A DNA stretch of 17,696 bases from Methylovirgula sp. (lineage in GTDB: Bacteria > Pseudomonadota > Alphaproteobacteria > Rhizobiales > Beijerinckiaceae): the NCBI GenBank assembly GCA_030040215.1, contig JASHUD010000199.1:1-17696 (forward strand). The letters are read 5' to 3'. Positions 14,469 to 17,696 of this stretch are shown here, one piece after another. The notes below the pieces were generated by a model, which worked only from the letters and a program-made list of their open reading frames with translations, had not been told where the DNA came from and did not search any database. Within the stretch, counting starts at the first letter, position 1; every line of letters begins with the position of its first letter. The position numbers and the translations under genes were made by a program.

Positions 14469-15170
14469 CTAGCTGCGTTTGAAGGCGCGGGGCGGCTGCT
14501 CCATAGCGCGGAAATCGGCGATGACCGTCTCCCCGCCAACGGCGCGCATCCCGGTCGCCACGAGAAGCCGCGCGTCAGGCGGCAGATAGACGTCGACCCG
14601 CGAACCAAAGCGGATCAGGCCGAAACGCTGCCCCGCTTCGAGCGTCTCGCCGACCGCGGCAAAGCAAAGGATCCGCCGCGCGATGAGCCCGGCAATCTGC
14701 ACCACGCCGACGCGTCCGTTCATCGCCTCGATGACAAGGCAATTGCGTTCGTTGTCTTCGCTCGCTTTGTCGAGATCGGCGTTGAGGAACAGGCCGGGTC
14801 GATAAACGATCTTGCCGATCCGGCCGGCGATCGGCGCGCGGTTCACGTGACAATCGAAAATCGACATGAAGATCGAGACGCGCGGCAAAGGTTCGGGCCC
14901 GAGGCCCAGTTCCGGCGGCGGCACGCCCGGCGCGGCGGAAACGATTAGCCCGTCGGCCGGGGCGATTACGAGGGCGGCATCGAGCGGGGTGAACCGCGGC
15001 GGATCGCGGAAAAAATAGGCGCACCAGAGCGTCAGCGCGAGAGCGATCCAGCCGAGCGGCGCATAAAGGAAGAAAAGGATAATCGTCACAACCGCAAAGA
15101 TCGCGACGAATAGATAGCCGTCGCGATGAATGGGGACGATCTGCCGGCGAATCGATTCGAGGAGGTTCAT
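14469..15170 (-). CDS. psd: Phosphatidylserine decarboxylase proenzyme
   Basis: Pyruvoyl-dependent membrane enzyme converting phosphatidylserine to phosphatidylethanolamine. From the ATG at 15170 it has 233 aa, the short Psd type. Two hydrophobic stretches lie near the N-terminus (about 20-52). The self-cleavage site is the Gly-Ser of IRFGSRVDVYLP (Ser at 190), replacing the LGST of E. coli-type enzymes; cleavage there yields the beta chain and the pyruvoyl alpha chain. Other family marks are YFFRDPPR, ADGLI, FMSIFDCHVNRAP and NERN. A GTG four codons upstream (15182) is possible, but GGTGA 8 nt before the ATG and the usual N-terminus favour 15170. It is directly upstream of pssA. Confidence 0.96.
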   Translation of the reverse strand: MNLLESIRRQIVPIHRDGYLFVAIFAVVTIILFFLYAPLGWIALALTLWCAYFFRDPPRFTPLDAALVIAPADGLIVSAAPGVPPPELGLGPEPLPRVSIFMSIFDCHVNRAPIAGRIGKIVYRPGLFLNADLDKASEDNERNCLVIEAMNGRVGVVQIAGLIARRILCFAAVGETLEAGQRFGLIRFGSRVDVYLPPDARLLVATGMRAVGGETVIADFRAMEQPPRAFKRS

Positions 15171-15187
15171 TGGATAAATCACCCCGG

Positions 15188-15206
15188 CTGCGAAACGTGT
15201 TTGCAG
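15188..15206. repeat. Small stem-loop upstream of psd
   Basis: CTGC (15188-15191) with GCAG (15203-15206) and AAA (15193-15195) with TTT (15200-15202) form a 7-bp stem with one bulged G and a CGTG loop. It lies 18-36 nt before the psd ATG and would sit in the psd 5' leader. Confidence 0.35.
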
Positions 15207-15243
15207 GACCCGGTTTGCGAAAAGTTGATGGGATAACCAACCG

Positions 15244-15291
15244 ATCCCTAGACACGACGGTTTCCAAAAGGAAACCGTCGTGTCTAGGGAT
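15244..15291. repeat. Perfect 22-bp inverted repeat with 4-nt loop
   Basis: Positions 15244-15265 and 15270-15291 are exact reverse complements with no mismatch, separated by AAAA (15266-15269). Arms begin ATCCCTAG and end GGTTTCC. The repeat begins 5 nt after the stop of the ABC exporter gene and ends about 73 nt before psd. There is no T-run beyond the stem in either direction, so it is not a standard intrinsic terminator, though it could still act as one or as an RNase III site. Each arm carries a CTAG. It may be one copy of a dispersed repeat. Confidence 0.85.
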
Positions 15292-15296
15292 GTCGC

Positions 15297-17252
15297 TCAG
15301 CCGAGCGCGATATCCTCGCTTTCCTCCGAATAGCTCTGCGCCTCCGGTCCATTCGGCTCCCCGTCGAGCTCGACGCGCACCGCCGCAGGTTCCGCCTGCG
15401 CAGCCCGACGCAAGATCTCCTCGGCGCGCCGCACTTCGTTTTGGCGGTTCCACATGTCCGCGTAAAGGCCGCCCTCCGCGAGCAGCGCGGCGTGCGAACC
15501 GCGTTCGACGATCTCGCCCTGATCGAGCACCAAGATCTCGTCGGCGTTGACCACGGTCGAGAGACGATGCGCGATGACCAGCGTCGTGCGTCCGCGCGAT
15601 ACGCGATCGAGCGCCGCCTGGATCTCTTGTTCGGTCAACGTATCGAGCGCCGACGTCGCTTCGTCGAGCACGAGAATCGGCGGCCCCTTCAGAATCGTGC
15701 GGGCAATCGCGATGCGCTGTTTCTCGCCGCCCGACAGTTTCAGCCCGCGCTCGCCGACCTGCGCACGATAGCCGCCGGGCGCGCTCTCGATGAAGCGGTC
15801 GATCTGGGCAAGCCGCGCGGCTTCCCTGACTTCCGCGTCGCTCGCCTCGGCGCGGCCGTAGCGGATGTTGTAGGCCAACGTGTCGTTGAACAGCACGGTA
15901 TCCTGCGGCACCATGCCGATCGCGGCCCGCAACGAACGCTGCGTCACGTCGCCGATGTCTTGTCCGTCGATGGTAATCCGCCCCGACCAAGGCTCGTAGA
16001 AACGGAAGATCAGCCGCGAGATCGTCGATTTGCCGGCCCCGGAAGCGCCGACGATGGCGACCGTCCTGCCGGGCGGAACGTCGAAACTGACGCCCTTGAG
16101 AATCTCGCGGCTCAAATCGTAGCGGAAATGCACATCTTCGAAGCGCAGGTGGCCGCCCGTGACGACAAGCGGCTTGGCGTCCGGCCGGTCGGCGATTTCG
16201 GGATGTTTGGCCAAGATGTCGAACATCATCTCGAGATCGATCTTCGCCTGGCGGATATCGCGATACACCATGCCGAGGAAATTGAGCGGCTGATAGAGTT
16301 GGATCATCATCGCGTTGATGAGCACGAAGTCGCCGATGCTGTTGTGGCCGGCCTTGATCCCGGCGATGCTCATCGCCATCACCATCGTGAGCCCCAACGT
16401 GAAGATCACCGCTTGGCCGAAGTTGAGAAGGGTCAGCGAGGTGTAGGACTTGATGCTGGTCTGCTCGTAGCGAGCCATCGACTTGTCGTAGCGCATCGCT
16501 TCGCGCGGCTCGGCGCCGAAATACTTCACCGTCTCGTAGTTGAGCAAGCTGTCGAGCGCCTTGGTGTTGGCGTCCATATCGCTCTCGTTCATCGAGCGGC
16601 GGATGCCGATGCGCCAATTTGTGGCGACGAGCGTAAAGGCCATATAGGCAAGGATCATCATCGCGACGGCGAGCGTGTAGCGCCAATCGAACTGGAAGAA
16701 AAAGACCGCGAGGATCAGTACGAATTCGACCGCGGTCGGAACCGCCACCAGCACCGCGGTGCGCACGAAAGTTTCGATCGCGTTGCGGCCGCGTTCGAGG
16801 ACGCGGGTCAGGCCGCCGATCTTGCGTTCGAGATGGAAGCGCAGCGACAGAAGGTGAAGATGAACGAATACGTCGTTGGCAAGGCGGCGCACGGCGTGCA
16901 TCGCGACCGCGGCGAACACGGCGTCGCGCGCCTGGGTGAACGCCGCCATGGCAATCCGCAGCAGGCCGTAAAGCAGCGTCAGGACGAGCGGCCCGGCGAC
17001 CCATCCGAAGACCGCGTAGCGATGCACGTGCCCATGTCCGACGAGCGCGTCCGTCGCCCATTTATAGGAATAAGGGACCGCGATCGTGAGGAGCTTGGCG
17101 ATCAGCAGCAGGGCGAAGGTCGCCAGCACACGCGCGATCAGATCGCGCCGGCCGGTCGGCCAAAGGTAGGGCCAGAGCTTTCGCCATGTCGTGGAAAGGC
17201 TCGTTCGCGGCTTCCTCAGCCCCGCGGCCGATCCTGGTACGTGCTGCAGCAT
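15297..17252 (-). CDS. atm1: Atm1-type ABC exporter (ABCB7/HMT1 family)
   Basis: Homodimeric inner-membrane half-transporter with a six-helix membrane domain (about 38-345) and one nucleotide-binding domain. NBD motifs are Walker A GASGAGKS (402-409), signature LSGGEKQR (506-513), Walker B ILVLDE (526-531) and H-loop His562. NYETVKYFGAE (238-248) and NFGQAVIFTLGLT (277-289) are hallmarks of the Atm1 subgroup, which exports glutathione-linked sulfur or metal species. The 651-aa length is a little over the usual 600-620 because of a soluble C-terminal tail (about 605-651) that is Glu-rich near its end. The gene is followed after 5 nt by the large inverted repeat. Its start lies 105 nt past the LysM gene's stop. 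Substrate is inferred from the family only. Confidence 0.94.
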   Translation of the reverse strand: MLQHVPGSAAGLRKPRTSLSTTWRKLWPYLWPTGRRDLIARVLATFALLLIAKLLTIAVPYSYKWATDALVGHGHVHRYAVFGWVAGPLVLTLLYGLLRIAMAAFTQARDAVFAAVAMHAVRRLANDVFVHLHLLSLRFHLERKIGGLTRVLERGRNAIETFVRTAVLVAVPTAVEFVLILAVFFFQFDWRYTLAVAMMILAYMAFTLVATNWRIGIRRSMNESDMDANTKALDSLLNYETVKYFGAEPREAMRYDKSMARYEQTSIKSYTSLTLLNFGQAVIFTLGLTMVMAMSIAGIKAGHNSIGDFVLINAMMIQLYQPLNFLGMVYRDIRQAKIDLEMMFDILAKHPEIADRPDAKPLVVTGGHLRFEDVHFRYDLSREILKGVSFDVPPGRTVAIVGASGAGKSTISRLIFRFYEPWSGRITIDGQDIGDVTQRSLRAAIGMVPQDTVLFNDTLAYNIRYGRAEASDAEVREAARLAQIDRFIESAPGGYRAQVGERGLKLSGGEKQRIAIARTILKGPPILVLDEATSALDTLTEQEIQAALDRVSRGRTTLVIAHRLSTVVNADEILVLDQGEIVERGSHAALLAEGGLYADMWNRQNEVRRAEEILRRAAQAEPAAVRVELDGEPNGPEAQSYSEESEDIALG

Positions 17253-17357
17253 CGGTTCCGTTTGCGGCCGGCCTGGTGAGCCGGCGCTATCTCCACTCGG
17301 TTCGGCTGAGGCTTACGCCCGAAGATATAGGCAGCGGCGCGGCGAGACGCATCTGCT

Positions 17358-17696
17358 TTAGTTGATGATGTGCGGCAGGACAAAAACTTGTCCCGGATAG
17401 ATCAAGCTGGGATCGCGGATCTGGTTGGCGTTGGCTTCATAGATCAGCGTGTAACGGATGCCGTGGCCGAAGACTTTGCGGCTGATCCGCCACAGACTAT
17501 CGCCGCGCACGACCGTGGTCGTCTGGATCTGCGGCACGACCGCGTCGGTGGCGCTCGAGGTAGGCGCAGCGGCCGCGACATGCTGCTGGCTGGGACTTGC
17601 TTCAGAAGATGGGGGCCCGGCCGGGCCGGGCGGCGCGGCCGCAGCGGGCGATGATTGCGGCGCCTGCGGCTGAGGCGGTGGCGGCGCCTGCGGCTG
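17358..17696 (-). CDS. LysM-domain protein, C-terminal part
   Basis: The frame is open from the window edge to TAA at 17360-17358, giving the last 112 residues. The C-terminal 50 form a LysM peptidoglycan-binding domain: VVRGDSLWRISRKVFGHG, then IYEANANQIRDPSLIYPGQVFVLP. Before it lies a Pro/Ala/Gln/Ser-rich linker, starting with the octapeptide-like QPQAPPPP repeated (24-nt DNA period, 17657-17672 and 17681-17696). The C-terminal LysM after a low-complexity linker fits the large Hyphomicrobiales LysM proteins of the cell envelope. The N-terminus is outside the window, so the total length and any other domain are not visible. Confidence 0.9.
   Translation of the reverse strand, partial: QPQAPPPPQPQAPQSSPAAAAPPGPAGPPSSEASPSQQHVAAAAPTSSATDAVVPQIQTTTVVRGDSLWRISRKVFGHGIRYTLIYEANANQIRDPSLIYPGQVFVLPHIIN

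Noticed and set aside
15441..17279. 612-codon open frame opposite the ABC exporter, and an 828-codon minus frame at 14575-17061
   Set aside because: Both are shadow frames. The genuine psd and Atm1 frames carry full motif sets; these translate to Arg/Asp/His-rich sequence without any family.
1..17696. Search for tRNA or rRNA genes, insertion sequences, phage genes, CRISPR arrays, or defence and biosynthetic clusters
   Set aside because: None seen. Gaps are short, the genes are core families, and no transposase, integrase or spaced direct repeats appear. The window looks like ordinary core chromosome.

Overview
The window is a compact, GC-rich stretch of core chromosome from an alphaproteobacterium, most likely order Hyphomicrobiales (Rhizobiales). 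This rests on recognising protein families and gene order: a D,D-carboxypeptidase with a SPOR domain next to a phasin and clpS-clpA; infA-maf-yacG; pssA-psd; and DUF1489 and DUF1614 proteins. A methylotroph-type family such as Beijerinckiaceae or Methylocystaceae is plausible, but the genus cannot be fixed by eye. I see no insertion sequence, prophage, CRISPR array, rRNA or tRNA.

Layout, left to right. 1-189 is the 3' end of a HIT-family gene (+). 290-3178 is clpS-clpA (-), the adaptor and unfoldase of the ClpAP protease. 3559-3924 is a phasin gene (-) with a clear promoter, a palindromic operator candidate and an intrinsic terminator. 4309-5919 is an exported D-Ala-D-Ala carboxypeptidase with a SPOR domain (+). 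5981-7861 is a probable three-gene unit (-): DUF1489, a small VWA protein, and a membrane-anchored J-domain protein. 7945-8790 is a polyphosphate kinase 2 (+), converging on a DUF1614 membrane protein (8801-9520, -) with only 10 nt between the stop codons. A glutathione S-transferase (9569-10222, -) and an exported TPR protein (10342-11229, -) follow. 11369-13393 carries infA, maf, yacG and a YdcF/ElyC-like DUF218 protein (-). 13554-15170 is psd-pssA (-), the two steps of phosphatidylethanolamine synthesis. 15297-17252 is an Atm1-type ABC exporter (-), and 17358-17696 is the C-terminal part of a LysM protein (-).

Themes are proteolysis and chaperoning (ClpS, ClpA, J-protein), envelope building (carboxypeptidase, PssA, Psd, DUF218, LysM), storage polymers (phasin for polyhydroxyalkanoate, PPK2 for polyphosphate) and translation (IF-1).

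No convincing undescribed system is visible. The best leads are a perfect 22-bp inverted repeat with a 4-nt loop between the ABC exporter and psd, an operator-like palindrome inside the phasin promoter spacer, and the translationally coupled VWA/J-domain pair.
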